Positions 1 through 9,129 of a DNA stretch of 64,000 bases are shown here, piece by piece. Position 1 is the first letter of the stretch. Every line of letters starts with the position of its first letter. The notes under the pieces are model-generated. The model saw nothing but the letters and a program-made list of their open reading frames with translations, ran no database searches and had not been told where the DNA came from. The stretch comes from Phytopseudomonas seleniipraecipitans (GTDB lineage Bacteria > Pseudomonadota > Gammaproteobacteria > Pseudomonadales > Pseudomonadaceae): the NCBI RefSeq assembly GCF_900102335.1, contig NZ_FNBM01000002.1:558001-622000 (forward strand), given 5' to 3'. The position numbers and the translations under genes are program-made.

Positions 1-62
1 AACAGGCGAGGAAGCGGAGTTTACGAGTTTGTAAATGAGCATTCCGAGCCTGTTTTTAACGC
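1..62 (+). repeat. Palindromic intergenic repeat, truncated by window start
   Basis: The segment opens with AACAGGC and closes with GCCTGTTTTTAACGC, an imperfect hairpin. The same core occurs in reverse orientation at about 1829-1888, so the two copies flank magB as an inverted pair. The left edge is outside the window. It belongs to a repeat type common between Pseudomonas genes; its function is unknown. Confidence 0.7.
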
Positions 63-98
63 AGCAGGGCCGACGCGCAGCAGCCTCTGGGTGGGTTT

Positions 99-1742
99 TC
101 ACAGGGAGCGCCATTCGAGTGGAACCCACTTCCAGTCGTCATCCGCTTCGGTGTCTGCCGGCAACGTCAGCGCGAACGGACCGTAGTTGCCCAGTGCACG
201 CAGCTTGGGCAGCAGGTGGGTATCGGCGGCGTTGCGGAATACCGGCTCGTAGTTGGTCGGCAGGCTGTCCAGAGTTTCCTGTTCGAGGAGCTGCGACAGG
301 CCTTCGGGAGCCAGGTAGCCGGGCACCAGGCCAGCGGAGGGGAGCACTTCGGCAAGCGGCGGGAAGCGCTTGCCGAGGGTATCGAGGGCCTTGTCCACCA
401 ACCGGTCATCCAGGGAGAACAGCAATGCTTGTCCCTGACGTGCAAGGCTCACGTTGAAGAAGCCGCGGGAGACCAGGGCGTCAGGAGTATTGCTGTCTTC
501 GGCCGGGTACTGACCGAAGTTGGAGCCCACCTGGCGGCGCCAGATATGACCATCGGCGATGCTTTGGCTTTCCACCGGGAAGCGGCCGTTCTCGGCATTC
601 GGCTCGAACGCGCCGATCATGCCGTCGAACAACCCGCCGATGGCCTGATCGAGCTCAGGCGTGACGGCTTCGTCGAGGTGGGTCACCAGCAAGGGCGAAT
701 GCAGTCGTGAATCGGCATACCAGCACAGGCCCGCGGTGCTGCCCAGGCGTTTTTCCAGATCCTTGCTGACTGCCCTGCTAGCGCCGACACGTGCCAACAG
801 TTTTTCGGCACTGCCCGGCGCCACCGGAACCGCTACACAGGCGCTGGCGCCCATCGGCATGGCTTTCCAGATCGGCGTGAAATCCAGGCGCGGCTGGTCA
901 TCGACTTCGTTCAGGGCCAGGAAGCTGCTCCAGCCGGCCTCGCCCTTCTCGAAGCGCAGCCCAGCGAAGGCCGGGAAGAAACGCTGGTAACCAAGCGCCA
1001 CATACTCGCCACTAAGCGAAATACGCTGCTGCTCCTGCTCGCGGGCCTTGAGGCCGAAGCGCTTGGCAAACGGGCTATCGCCGTCGAGCAGAGATTCCAC
1101 CGACGCCACCGCGTCGCGGCCGAGCTTGTCGTCGTCGCCGAACAGCATGCCGGGCGACGACAGCACCAGCAGCTTGTCGCCATGGCTGGCGAGCAGCAAT
1201 GCGCGGTCACCCAGGTAGCTGAGTCGATACAGCGGCACGCTGCTGCCATCGACGTGCAGCTCACCCGCCTGTTTCAACTGGCTATCGTCCAGGGCGATGT
1301 GGGCCAGCGGCTCCAGCACCTTGGCCAGACCGCCACGTTGCATGACCATCAGGAAATGCTTGAGCTTGCCATCGGCGCCCTTCCACAGAGCGACATCCGC
1401 GGGCTGGTCGAGCAGTTCGTCGAGCAGGTTGTCACGCAGCTTCAGGTCGCGCTCGTAGACGATCCGCCGCAGGCTGCCAACCAGCCCGAGGCGGTCGGCG
1501 TTGTGCTCGTAATAGAAGACGAAGTCTTCGGTGAGCGTATCGCGCAGCAGCGGCACCGCCAGCAGATCCTTGGGCAGGCGGCTGAGCGAGGCGCTCTCGA
1601 TCAGCGCATCGGGGCGTTGCAGATCCAGGCCCAGGGTGCTGCGTTCCCCCAGCTCGCGCGAGTCCTGGCCGCAGGCGGCGAGCAGCACGGCCAGCGCCAG
1701 AACGGACAGGCGCGGCAGGTGGGCGGTAATCATCCGGTTCAT
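99..1742 (-). CDS. magB: MagB-like lipoprotein, DUF2138 family
   Basis: A 547-residue protein. The start chosen is the ATG at 1742, preceded by GGGG at suitable spacing; an in-frame ATG at 1760 has no ribosome site. The N-terminus is a lipoprotein signal with the lipobox LLAAC and the lipidated cysteine near residue 24, so it should sit in the cell envelope facing the periplasm. The rest matches the DUF2138 (YfaA) family as I know it. In P. aeruginosa this family is MagB, encoded in the magABCDEF operon with the alpha-2-macroglobulin homologue MagD. Here magA lies upstream on the same strand, which supports the call; the rest of the operon would continue left of the window. The molecular function of MagB itself is not established. 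Confidence 0.85.
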   Translation of the reverse strand: MNRMITAHLPRLSVLALAVLLAACGQDSRELGERSTLGLDLQRPDALIESASLSRLPKDLLAVPLLRDTLTEDFVFYYEHNADRLGLVGSLRRIVYERDLKLRDNLLDELLDQPADVALWKGADGKLKHFLMVMQRGGLAKVLEPLAHIALDDSQLKQAGELHVDGSSVPLYRLSYLGDRALLLASHGDKLLVLSSPGMLFGDDDKLGRDAVASVESLLDGDSPFAKRFGLKAREQEQQRISLSGEYVALGYQRFFPAFAGLRFEKGEAGWSSFLALNEVDDQPRLDFTPIWKAMPMGASACVAVPVAPGSAEKLLARVGASRAVSKDLEKRLGSTAGLCWYADSRLHSPLLVTHLDEAVTPELDQAIGGLFDGMIGAFEPNAENGRFPVESQSIADGHIWRRQVGSNFGQYPAEDSNTPDALVSRGFFNVSLARQGQALLFSLDDRLVDKALDTLGKRFPPLAEVLPSAGLVPGYLAPEGLSQLLEQETLDSLPTNYEPVFRNAADTHLLPKLRALGNYGPFALTLPADTEADDDWKWVPLEWRSL

Positions 1743-1784
1743 AACAAAACCCCAGTTCATTCGAGCATCGGGATATCGATGTCA

Positions 1785-1918
1785 GGCTGTTGAAAAACTA
1801 TCTGCGTTGCCATCGCGGCGTTAAAAACAGCCTCAAAATACTCATGTACTACTCGTACACTCCGCTTTTTCGCCTGTTTTTGCCTTGCGCTGACTTCCTC
1901 GCTCACGTTTTTCAACGG
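1785..1918. repeat. Palindromic element between magA and magB
   Basis: Outer arms GGCTGTTGAAAAAC (1785-1798) and GTTTTTCAACGGCC (1907-1920) pair, and inner arms AAAAACAGCC and CGCCTGTTTTT pair around a centre near 1857. It is about 130 bp long and non-coding apart from its edge. It has a reversed, partial copy at the window start. The stop codon of magA lies inside its right arm. This kind of element is dispersed in Pseudomonas genomes; origin and role are unknown. Confidence 0.75.
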
Positions 1919-2769
1919 CCTGCATAATTGAAGGATTTGACGAACAGCAGCTCGCCGATGGCGCGCAGTGGCACCAGAAAGGTCTCGCGCTTCTCGTTGA
2001 CGGTGTTCTCGTTGAAGATCAGGTTGATCTGCGCGGTAATGATCTCGTTCTGGTTACTGCCAGCCTCGAAGTTGTAACCACCACTGCCCAGGTTGCCCCA
2101 GTAATTCACGTAGATCAGGTAGGTGCCCTGCAGCGGCGCGGTCATGGTGAACATTTCCGGGCCGGGGCCGTCGACGCTGTCGACATCCAGGCCGCCGCCA
2201 TTGGTGAGTACCGGATGGCTCCAGAACGCGTGCTGGCCATCCGGGGTGACCACGTGCAGGTCGAGCTCGGCCTTGGGATCGTCCCAGCCCAGCACGATGC
2301 GCATGCGCGCTGGCGTGCGCAGGTTGTTGGCTTCATAGAATTGAATGCGTTTGAGCGACTGCCCCTCGCCAGCCACCAGCTCGACACTGTTGGAGCCGGC
2401 GCCAAAGGCATAGGGCCGGGCGAAGCGGCCCTGCTCGTCGGTGTACAACGGCAGTGGATTACCGTTGACCACCAGCCGATGGGGCGGGCGCAACGGGCCG
2501 ATGTCCTGCAGGGTGCCCTCGATCAGGCTGCGGCCCCGCTGGGCGCCGCGATCAATGGGCGGCGTCGGGTAGGCGACACGCGCTTCATTGTCGCCCTCGT
2601 TGAGGCCGTGGTAGCGCCAGCCACCGCTCGGGCCTTGCAGGGAAACGGCGGGATCAGCCCCGGAAATGGTCGGCGAGAGCAAAGTGCACAGGAGCAGCAC
2701 GCGAATCGACAGCCAGGCACTGGCCTGAGCACGTCGATGCGCTCCGTGTCGCGAAAACGGATGAACCAC
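1912..2769 (-). CDS. magA: MagA-like exported protein, DUF2135 family
   Basis: A 285-residue protein starting at GTG (2769) with AAGGAG nine bases upstream. Residues 1-38 form a secretion signal (basic segment, then the hydrophobic stretch VLLLCTLLSPTI). The C-terminal half carries the DUF2135 (YfaP) features, including LGWDDPKAELDLHV, followed by an acidic sugar/metal-binding-like stretch and the YVNYWG strand. In P. aeruginosa the homologue opens the mag operon, whose product MagD is a periplasmic macroglobulin thought to trap proteases. Gene order here (magA then magB on the minus strand) agrees. The last residues and the TGA stop are supplied by the adjoining palindromic element, so the C-terminus may differ from that of relatives. 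Confidence 0.85.
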   Translation of the reverse strand: MVHPFSRHGAHRRAQASAWLSIRVLLLCTLLSPTISGADPAVSLQGPSGGWRYHGLNEGDNEARVAYPTPPIDRGAQRGRSLIEGTLQDIGPLRPPHRLVVNGNPLPLYTDEQGRFARPYAFGAGSNSVELVAGEGQSLKRIQFYEANNLRTPARMRIVLGWDDPKAELDLHVVTPDGQHAFWSHPVLTNGGGLDVDSVDGPGPEMFTMTAPLQGTYLIYVNYWGNLGSGGYNFEAGSNQNEIITAQINLIFNENTVNEKRETFLVPLRAIGELLFVKSFNYAGR

Positions 2770-3079
2770 TGCACTGCACTCCTTGTGCCTCGCTCAGGCT
2801 TGAAGAACCTGGCTCCTGCACTTCACATCCTGGGCTCATCGCAAGCGACAAGGCGCGTTCATGGACAGCAGGTCGACGGCGACCTGAGTGGCAGTGTCAC
2901 ATGAAGTTACACGCAAGCCGCGAATGCTAGCGAGTTGCCTGGCAACTCACAATCGTGGCATTTGCAAATCGGTACCTGATCACAATGGTGAGGCACGACG
3001 GAAGGCCGAAGCAGCGATTCTTGCAGGGTGGCTTTCGGCTTTCGACACGCCCGCTCTCGTCTGCCAGCCGTCTGGCTGA
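2770..3079. other. Gene-free stretch, probable mag promoter region
   Basis: A 310-base gap between the AEC carrier stop and the magA start, both on the minus strand. The one clear structure is a near-perfect palindrome, GAGTTGCC-T-GGCAACTC (2932-2948), which could be an operator or a short hairpin. No credible reading frame on either strand. Confidence 0.5.
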
Positions 3080-4021
3080 TCAGATCCACTCTGCCCATTG
3101 CAGCAACAGCAACCCGACGTTGGTGGTCACCACCGCCGCCAGCGTGGTGATGACGATGATCGCAGCCGCCAGTTGGTAGTTGCCATTCATCGCGCGGGCC
3201 ATGACGAAGCTGGCGGCGGCGGTGGGGCTGGCGAAGTAGAGAAAGAGGATGGCCAGGTCCGCGCCGCGAAAGCCCAGTGCCCAGGCACCCAATGTCGAGA
3301 ACAGCGGCAACCAGACCATCTTCATCAGGCTGGAGCCGACTGCCACGCCACTGCTTTCGCGCAGCGAGGTCAGCGATAGCGTGCCGCCGATGCAGATCAG
3401 CGCCAGCGGCAGGGTCATTTGCGCGAAGTACTCGCCAGACACCATTGCCCACTGCGGTAGCGGAATCTGCCAATAGGCGAACGGAATGGCCAACAGCACG
3501 CCAATGATCGGCGGGTTGGTAACAATGCCCTTGCACAGCGCGCGCCAGTCGGACTTCACGCCGGGCGCATAAACCGTCAGTACCACCGCCGAAAGCACGT
3601 TGTAGCAAACGATCACCACCCCGCCGAGCACCGCCCCGACCGACAGGCCATAGTCGCCATACATGCTGGCGGCCAGCGCCAGGCCGACAATCCCGTTATT
3701 ACCGCGAAAAGCGCCCTGGGTGTAGATGCCACGATCGGCCATCGGGCAGCGCCAGATCGCCCAGCCCCAGGCGATGGCGAAGCTGATCAGCGTGGCCAGC
3801 ACGAAATAGCCGATTAACGCGGGTTTGAGCGCAGCGCCGAGATCGGCCTTGACGATGCTGAGAAACAGCAGCGTCGGCATGGTGCCGCGAAACACCAGCG
3901 ACGAGGCGGTTTCGATGAAGCCGTCGTTGATCCAGCGCAGCCGCTTGAGCAGCACGCCGAGAAACAGCATGGAGAAGACCGGGGCAGTGATGCCGAGTGT
4001 TTGCTGAAGCACGGCGAGCAT
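3080..4021 (-). CDS. AEC (auxin efflux carrier) family transporter
   Basis: A membrane protein of 313 residues when started at the ATG at 4021; an upstream GTG at 4057 would add 12 hydrophilic residues and has no better ribosome site. About ten hydrophobic segments span the protein, beginning LGITAPVFSMLFLGVLLKRL. The arrangement of two five-helix halves and the conserved NPP motif (KGIVTNPPIIGVLLA) are typical of the AEC family, which moves small organic anions or amino acids across the inner membrane. The substrate cannot be read from sequence. It stands alone between roxR and magA, all on one strand, and I do not expect it in the P. aeruginosa arrangement. Confidence 0.85.
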   Translation of the reverse strand: MLAVLQQTLGITAPVFSMLFLGVLLKRLRWINDGFIETASSLVFRGTMPTLLFLSIVKADLGAALKPALIGYFVLATLISFAIAWGWAIWRCPMADRGIYTQGAFRGNNGIVGLALAASMYGDYGLSVGAVLGGVVIVCYNVLSAVVLTVYAPGVKSDWRALCKGIVTNPPIIGVLLAIPFAYWQIPLPQWAMVSGEYFAQMTLPLALICIGGTLSLTSLRESSGVAVGSSLMKMVWLPLFSTLGAWALGFRGADLAILFLYFASPTAAASFVMARAMNGNYQLAAAIIVITTLAAVVTTNVGLLLLQWAEWI

Positions 4022-4136
4022 GGAAGTCCCGGATGCAGAAAGGTGGCGACCGAACACGAGCCTGCGTTCAGGCTCGTCGATAGGCTGCTAATGATAGCAA
4101 AGCTTCAGCCGCCGCAACCTTCCGCGCTAGCGCCAC

Positions 4137-4697
4137 TCAGCGGCGAACGGGGCGCTTCTGCAATTTGCGCTGCAGGGTACGCCGGTGCATACCAAGGGCG
4201 CGGGCAGTGGCCGAGATATTGCCTTCATGCTCGGCTAGTACGCGCTGAATGTGTTCCCACTGCAGGCGATCCACCGACATCGGGTTCTCGGGCACCAGGG
4301 TGTCGAGGTCGGCGTGTTGGGTCAGCAGCGCCGCGAGCACATCATCGGCGTCTGCCGGCTTGCACAGGTAGTTGCAGGCACCGCGCTTGATGGCCTCCAC
4401 CGCGGTGGCGATGCTCGAATAGCCAGTGAGGATCACCACACGCATCTCGGCATCCAGCTCCAGCAACTTGGGCAGCAGCACCAGGCCGGAGTCGCCTTCC
4501 ATCTTCAAGTCGAGCACGGCGTAATCCGGCAGGTCCTGAGTGGCGACAGCCAGGCCTTCTTCGGCAGAAGCGGCAGTCGATACCCGCAGGCCGCGGCTGC
4601 TCATGGCTCGCGCCATCACCCGGGTAAACGTGGGATCATCATCGACCAGCAGCAGATGAGGTTGTTCTTCGCTTTCCAACAGCGCTTCGTCACTCAT
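4137..4697 (-). CDS. roxR: RoxR, redox response regulator (RegA/PrrA/ActR type)
   Basis: A 186-residue regulator with AAGGAG six bases before the ATG. Residues 14-130 form a receiver with the acidic cluster D19-D21 and the phospho-acceptor D63 in YAVLDLKMEGDSG. The last 40 residues are a Fis-type helix-turn-helix (GNISATARALGMHRRTLQRK) after a proline-rich hinge, the RegA architecture. These proteins adjust respiratory genes to redox state; in pseudomonads RoxSR controls the cyanide-insensitive oxidase and other terminal oxidases. The kinase gene roxS lies 63 bases upstream on the same strand. Length and the highly conserved C-terminus make the call secure. Confidence 0.95.
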   Translation of the reverse strand: MSDEALLESEEQPHLLLVDDDPTFTRVMARAMSSRGLRVSTAASAEEGLAVATQDLPDYAVLDLKMEGDSGLVLLPKLLELDAEMRVVILTGYSSIATAVEAIKRGACNYLCKPADADDVLAALLTQHADLDTLVPENPMSVDRLQWEHIQRVLAEHEGNISATARALGMHRRTLQRKLQKRPVRR

Positions 4698-4760
4698 ACG
4701 TCACTCCTTAAAACAGGTTCGCGGCCTGCGCTTCTCAGCAAGGCTGCGCTGCCAGCAGGC

Positions 4761-6020
4761 TCAGACCCGGGCATAGGCTCGCGGCAATTTGAGCTCGGTG
4801 AGCGTGCCGCCTTCTTCATGGTTATACAACTTCACTGTGCCGCCGGCACGACTCACGCTGGCCTGGCTGAGAAACAGCCCGAGGCCGAATCCCTTGCCCT
4901 TGCTCTTGGTGGTGAAGAACGGCCGCCCCAGCTGTTCGGCAATGGCCAGGGGCACCCCTGCGCCATAGTCGCGGATGGTCAGCCGCACCCACTGGTGGTC
5001 CCAGCCGAGACCGATTTCCAGATTCTCCGGGCAAGCATCGGCGGCATTATTGAGCAGGTTGAGCAGCGCCTGGGTCAGGTCGGCTGGTGGCATCAGCTGT
5101 GGCGGTTTGCCAACGCCCAGGCACTCGTAACGATAGCTCGCCTCGGGCCGCATCAGGTGCCAGCGATTGAGGGTGGTTTCCAGCCAGTCCACCGACGACA
5201 TCTCGACGACCGCCTGACGGCGTTCCGCTTCAGCGGCACGCACCAGTTGCTGAAGGGTTTCCTTGCACAGCTTGACCTGTTCCTGCAGCAGCCCGAGGTC
5301 TTCCTGCAACAGCGGGTTCTGGTGCTCGCGGCGCAGCTCCTTGATCAACACGCTCATGGTCGCCAGCGGCGTACCGAGTTCGTGTGCAGCGCCGGCGGCC
5401 TGGGTGGCGACTGCCAATAGCTGCTGATCGCGCATGCCCTCCTCGCGTCGTTCGGCGCGCAGTTTTTCCTGCTGGCGTAACTCTTCGGCCATCTTGGCGA
5501 CAAAGAAGATAATCAGCGCGGCTGCCAACGCGAAACTCAGCCACATGCCGTACACCAGCAGGCTCTCACGCGGGCCGACGGGCAGTTCCAGCGGATGCGA
5601 CCACATCAGCAGCAAGGTGTAGGATGCCAGCGCCATGCCGCCGAGGATCACGCTGAACAGCCACGGCAGGGTCGCCGCCGCGATCGTCAGTGGCACCAGG
5701 TAATAGGACACGAACGGGTTGGCCGAGCCGCCCGAGTAATAAAGCAGCACGCTGTGGATGATCAGGTCGAGGCCGAGATGAATCGCGTATTCGACCTCGG
5801 TCACCGGCCAGGGCCCGCGCAGACGCAGTGCGGTGAGCAGGCACAGCACCAGCGAGGCGCCGAGGGTGATGCTCAGCTGCAGCCAGGGCAACGGCAGCAG
5901 CGCGGACTTGTATGCAAGGCCGACCGAACCGGCCTGAGCGGCCAGCACCAGGAAGCGAATCAGGGTCAAACGCCAGAGATTCTGGCGACTGGCGGACAAC
6001 AACTGAACGGGGGCCAGCAT
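4761..6020 (-). CDS. roxS: RoxS, redox sensor histidine kinase (RegB/PrrB type)
   Basis: Started at the ATG at 6020, which has AGAGGA six bases upstream, giving 419 residues; an ATG two codons earlier is too close to that site. Six membrane helices occupy the N-terminal half and contain the quinone-binding signature GGSANPF known from RegB. The cytoplasmic kinase part has the H-box AAHELGTPLATMS, the N-box NNAADACPE, and the ATP lid motifs DYGAGVP and GFGLGLFL. A cysteine in EQVKLCKETL sits where RegB has its redox-active cysteine (alignment by eye). It should sense the quinone pool at the inner membrane and phosphorylate RoxR, encoded just downstream. Confidence 0.93.
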   Translation of the reverse strand: MLAPVQLLSASRQNLWRLTLIRFLVLAAQAGSVGLAYKSALLPLPWLQLSITLGASLVLCLLTALRLRGPWPVTEVEYAIHLGLDLIIHSVLLYYSGGSANPFVSYYLVPLTIAAATLPWLFSVILGGMALASYTLLLMWSHPLELPVGPRESLLVYGMWLSFALAAALIIFFVAKMAEELRQQEKLRAERREEGMRDQQLLAVATQAAGAAHELGTPLATMSVLIKELRREHQNPLLQEDLGLLQEQVKLCKETLQQLVRAAEAERRQAVVEMSSVDWLETTLNRWHLMRPEASYRYECLGVGKPPQLMPPADLTQALLNLLNNAADACPENLEIGLGWDHQWVRLTIRDYGAGVPLAIAEQLGRPFFTTKSKGKGFGLGLFLSQASVSRAGGTVKLYNHEEGGTLTELKLPRAYARV

Positions 6021-6235
6021 CAACATTCCTCTGCTCGTCAGCGAGCCTGACGAGTATAACCAAGCCCACCGATGCGCCGCTGCGGCAACGCGCCGCAGCG
6101 GTGGGATCGCCGTGGCTGGCCCGCGGTCAGATAGCTGAAGTTTTTTCAACGAGCGTTAACCCGAGTCGGCAAAGCGGCTCGTCTACTCTCATGAACGCGG
6201 CCGATAGCCGTATCTGTCATCGATAAGGAATCACC

Positions 6236-6946
6236 ATGCAGCCATTGTCCCGCCTTGCCACCGCCCTGGCGTTTACCACCGCCGGCCTGCTTAGCGTCAC
6301 CGCCCATGCTGAAGAGCCGCGCTACAACCAGATTTCCCTGAGCACCCAGGTCAGCCATGAAGTGGCCCATGACCTGATGCAGGTGACCCTGTACACCGAG
6401 GCTCAGAACCAGGACCCCGCCGCCCTGGCTGCGGAAATCACCCGCACCCTCAACGCCGGCCTGGCCCAGGCTCGCGGTGTGCAGGGCGTGACGGTGTCCC
6501 AGGGCAGCCGCAACAGCTACCCGGTCTACAGCGAGAAAGGCGAGCAAATCAGTGCCTGGCGCGAGCGCGCCGAAATCCGCCTGGAAAGCGCCGATTTCGC
6601 CGCGCTGTCGAAGCTGACCGGTGACATGCTCAAGACGCTGAAGATGGGCGGCATGAGCTTCAGCATCGCTGACGCCACGCGTAAGAAAGAAGAGGACGCG
6701 CTGATCAAGGATGCCGTAGCAGCCTTCAAGGAACGCGCGCAGCTGACCACCGAAGCCCTGGGCGGCAGCACCTACAAATTGGTCAGCCTGAACCTCAACA
6801 GTGGCGGCTTCGTGCGCCCGCCGATGCGCATGGAAGCCATGAAGGCCGCGTCGTTCGCCAGCGACAGCGTGACACCAGACGTTGAAGCGGGCACCAGCCA
6901 AGTGACCATGAATGCCGATGGCGTTATTGAAGTGCAGATGCCCTAA
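6236..6946 (+). CDS. SIMPL (DUF541) domain periplasmic protein
   Basis: A 236-residue protein with AAGGA six bases before its ATG. Residues 1-25 are a signal peptide ending AHA. The mature part shows the SIMPL/DUF541 pattern: a start NQISLSTQVSHEVAHDLMQV, a YPVY-containing middle strand, and a C-terminal TSQVTMNADGVIEVQ strand. Members are small oligomeric envelope proteins of unclear role. It is divergent from roxS; the 215-base gap should hold both promoters. The same protein follows roxS in P. aeruginosa. Confidence 0.88.
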   Translation: MQPLSRLATALAFTTAGLLSVTAHAEEPRYNQISLSTQVSHEVAHDLMQVTLYTEAQNQDPAALAAEITRTLNAGLAQARGVQGVTVSQGSRNSYPVYSEKGEQISAWRERAEIRLESADFAALSKLTGDMLKTLKMGGMSFSIADATRKKEEDALIKDAVAAFKERAQLTTEALGGSTYKLVSLNLNSGGFVRPPMRMEAMKAASFASDSVTPDVEAGTSQVTMNADGVIEVQMP

Positions 6947-6956
6947 GCGTGTATCA

Positions 6957-6984
6957 CCCTGCCTGGCTAACGGCCTGGGCAGGG
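6957..6984 (+). terminator. Weak hairpin after the SIMPL gene
   Basis: Arms CCCTGCC (6957-6963) and GGCAGGG (6978-6984) pair 11 bases after the stop codon. There is no T-run, so it is only a possible terminator. Confidence 0.35.
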
Positions 6985-7179
6985 CAACGCCGATGAATTA
7001 AGACAGCGACCTGCCGATTGCGATAGCCGGCAAACCCGATAATTATCCTTTCGCCGAATTCGGCACATCCCGTGCATAGATTAAAACAAGGTCTAGGGTT
7101 AACGGATGCTTCACCGTTCGAACGCATCTGCCAGCGCAACAGACCCCTCACTAAAAACCACAATAGACATGAGGTAACC

Positions 7180-8778
7180 ATGCACAAAAACGCTCTACTT
7201 CAGGCCTTCGTAGCCGCTGGCCTGATCGCCAGCGCTCCATTCGCCATGGCCGCCAGCAACCTGGTGTATTGCTCTGAAGGCAGCCCAGCCGGCTTCGACC
7301 CAGGGCTGTATACCACTGGCACCGATTTCGATGCCGCCGCTGAAACCGTCTTCAACCGTCTTTCTCAATTCGAGCGCGGCGGCACCAAGGTGACCCCAGG
7401 TCTGGCAGAGAAATGGGACATCAGTGAAGACGGCCTCACCTACACCTTCCACCTGCGCGAAGGGGTGAAATTCCACACCACCGATTACTTCAAGCCGAGC
7501 CGCGAATTCAACGCCGACGACGTGCTGTTCACCTTCAACCGCATGCTCAGCAAGGATGATCCGTTCCGCAAGGCCTACCCCACCGAGTTCCCGTACTTCA
7601 CCGACATGGGGATGGACAACAACATCGCCAAGATCGAGAAGGTCAACGAGCACACGGTGCGCTTCACCCTCAATACCGTCGACGCCGCCTTCATCCAGAA
7701 CATGGCCATGAGCTTCGCTTCGATCCACTCTGCCGAATACGCTGCCCAGCTGCTCAAAGCTGGCCGGGCTTCAGATATCAATCAGAAGCCGATCGGCACC
7801 GGCCCGTTCGTGTTCAGCCGTTACCAGAAAGACGCGCAGATCCGCTTCAAGGGCAACACCGAATACTGGCACCCGGAAGATGTGAAGATCGACAACCTGA
7901 TCTTCGCCATCAACACCGACCCTTCCGTGCGCATGCAGAAGCTGCGTGCCGGCGAGTGCCACGTCAGCGTGTTCCCTCGCCCGGCAGACCTCGAGGCCCT
8001 GAAGAAAGACCCGAAACTGCAGATGCCCGAGCAGGCCGGTTTCAACGTCGGCTACCTGGCCTACAACACCGAACACAAGCCATTCGACAAACTGGAAGTG
8101 CGCCAGGCGATGGACATGGCGGTCAACAAAGAAGCCATCATCAATGCCGTGTACCAGGGCGCCGGGCAGATCGCCGTAAACGGCATGCCGCCGACCCAGT
8201 GGTCCTATGACGACACCATCAAGGGCACACCCTACGATCCGGAGAAGGCCAAGGAGTTGCTCAAGGCTGCGGGCGTGAAAGAAGGCACGGAGATCACCCT
8301 GTGGGCCATGCCCGTGCAGCGTCCGTACAACCCCAACGCCAAGCTGATGGCCGAAATGCTGCAGGCTGACTGGGCGAAGATCGGTATCAAGGCGCGCATC
8401 GTCAGCTACGAATGGGGCGAGTACAACAAGCGCGCCAAGGCCGGCGAGCACGACGCCTTGCTGATCGGCTGGACCGGCGACAATGGCGACCCCGACAACT
8501 GGCTGAGTGTGCTGTATGGCTGCGATGCCATCGGCGGCAACAACTACAGCCGCCTGTGCAACCGTGAGTTCGACGGGCTGTTGAAAAAGGCCAAGGCGAT
8601 CAACGATCAGGAAGAGCGCACCGTGCTCTACAAGCAGGCGCAGCAGTTGCTCAAAGCTGACGTGCAGAACACGCCGATCGCCCACTCCACCGTGTATCAG
8701 CCGATGAGCAAGCGGGTGAAAGACTTCAAGATCAGCCCGTTCGGGATCAACTCCTTTTACGGCGTGAGCATCGAGTAA
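7180..8778 (+). CDS. dppA: DppA-type dipeptide-binding protein (copy 1)
   Basis: A 532-residue periplasmic solute-binding protein (SBP family 5). The ATG at 7180 follows GAGGT at good spacing; the frame is open further upstream but without a ribosome site. The signal peptide ends AMAASN. The mature start NLVYCSEGSPAGFDPG and the YPTEFPYFTDMG and MPPTQWSYDDTI segments are characteristic of DppA. The paired cysteines seen in DppA (near the N-terminus, and GCD...RLC near the C-terminus) are present. It should deliver dipeptides to DppBCDF. It is closely similar along its whole length to the protein at 11284-12879, with mdpA and psdR between them, and ends in a strong terminator. Confidence 0.93.
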   Translation: MHKNALLQAFVAAGLIASAPFAMAASNLVYCSEGSPAGFDPGLYTTGTDFDAAAETVFNRLSQFERGGTKVTPGLAEKWDISEDGLTYTFHLREGVKFHTTDYFKPSREFNADDVLFTFNRMLSKDDPFRKAYPTEFPYFTDMGMDNNIAKIEKVNEHTVRFTLNTVDAAFIQNMAMSFASIHSAEYAAQLLKAGRASDINQKPIGTGPFVFSRYQKDAQIRFKGNTEYWHPEDVKIDNLIFAINTDPSVRMQKLRAGECHVSVFPRPADLEALKKDPKLQMPEQAGFNVGYLAYNTEHKPFDKLEVRQAMDMAVNKEAIINAVYQGAGQIAVNGMPPTQWSYDDTIKGTPYDPEKAKELLKAAGVKEGTEITLWAMPVQRPYNPNAKLMAEMLQADWAKIGIKARIVSYEWGEYNKRAKAGEHDALLIGWTGDNGDPDNWLSVLYGCDAIGGNNYSRLCNREFDGLLKKAKAINDQEERTVLYKQAQQLLKADVQNTPIAHSTVYQPMSKRVKDFKISPFGINSFYGVSIE

Positions 8779-8798
8779 CTTAGTTCTCCGAATGAAAG

Positions 8799-8829
8799 CG
8801 CCCGGCCAATTGGCCGGGCGTTTTCGTTT
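8799..8829 (+). terminator. Rho-independent terminator of dppA copy 1
   Basis: A 22-base perfect palindrome (arms CGCCCGGCCA and TGGCCGGGCG, 8799-8820) followed by TTTTCGTTT, 20 bases after the dppA stop codon. Confidence 0.9.
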
Positions 8830-8900
8830 CCAGGAACCTGCTCATGATCTTGCGGATCGACTTCAGCATGTTGCCTGCAAAGTGGCGGGAGCGGACATTT

Positions 8901-9004
8901 GTAGGGTGGGCGACGCTTCACCTACGCGGCCCAACCCGTCCACCGCTCTGCAATCGCAATGGTGGATGAAAAGAGCGTCGGCTACGCGCCCCGATCCACC
9001 CTAC
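8901..9004. repeat. GTAGGGTGG...CCACCCTAC interspersed repeat
   Basis: The element begins GTAGGGTGGGCGACGCTTC and ends GATCCACCCTAC, with an inner GGTGGATGAAAAGAGCGTCG. Relatives in this window lie at 14083-14158, 15220-15263 and 51540-51836. It is non-coding, in the gap between dppA and mdpA. Confidence 0.75.
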
Positions 9005-9129
9005 GTAAATAAGTGGCAAGGGCGCCCTTTCTCTTATCCCGTGGGAACGGGTACTGCATTGATGGCAGCTCTTGCCTTGCAGTCTCTTTAATGTCGCCTG
9101 AAAAATCGTGGGCAGGCGCCGAGGACGGC

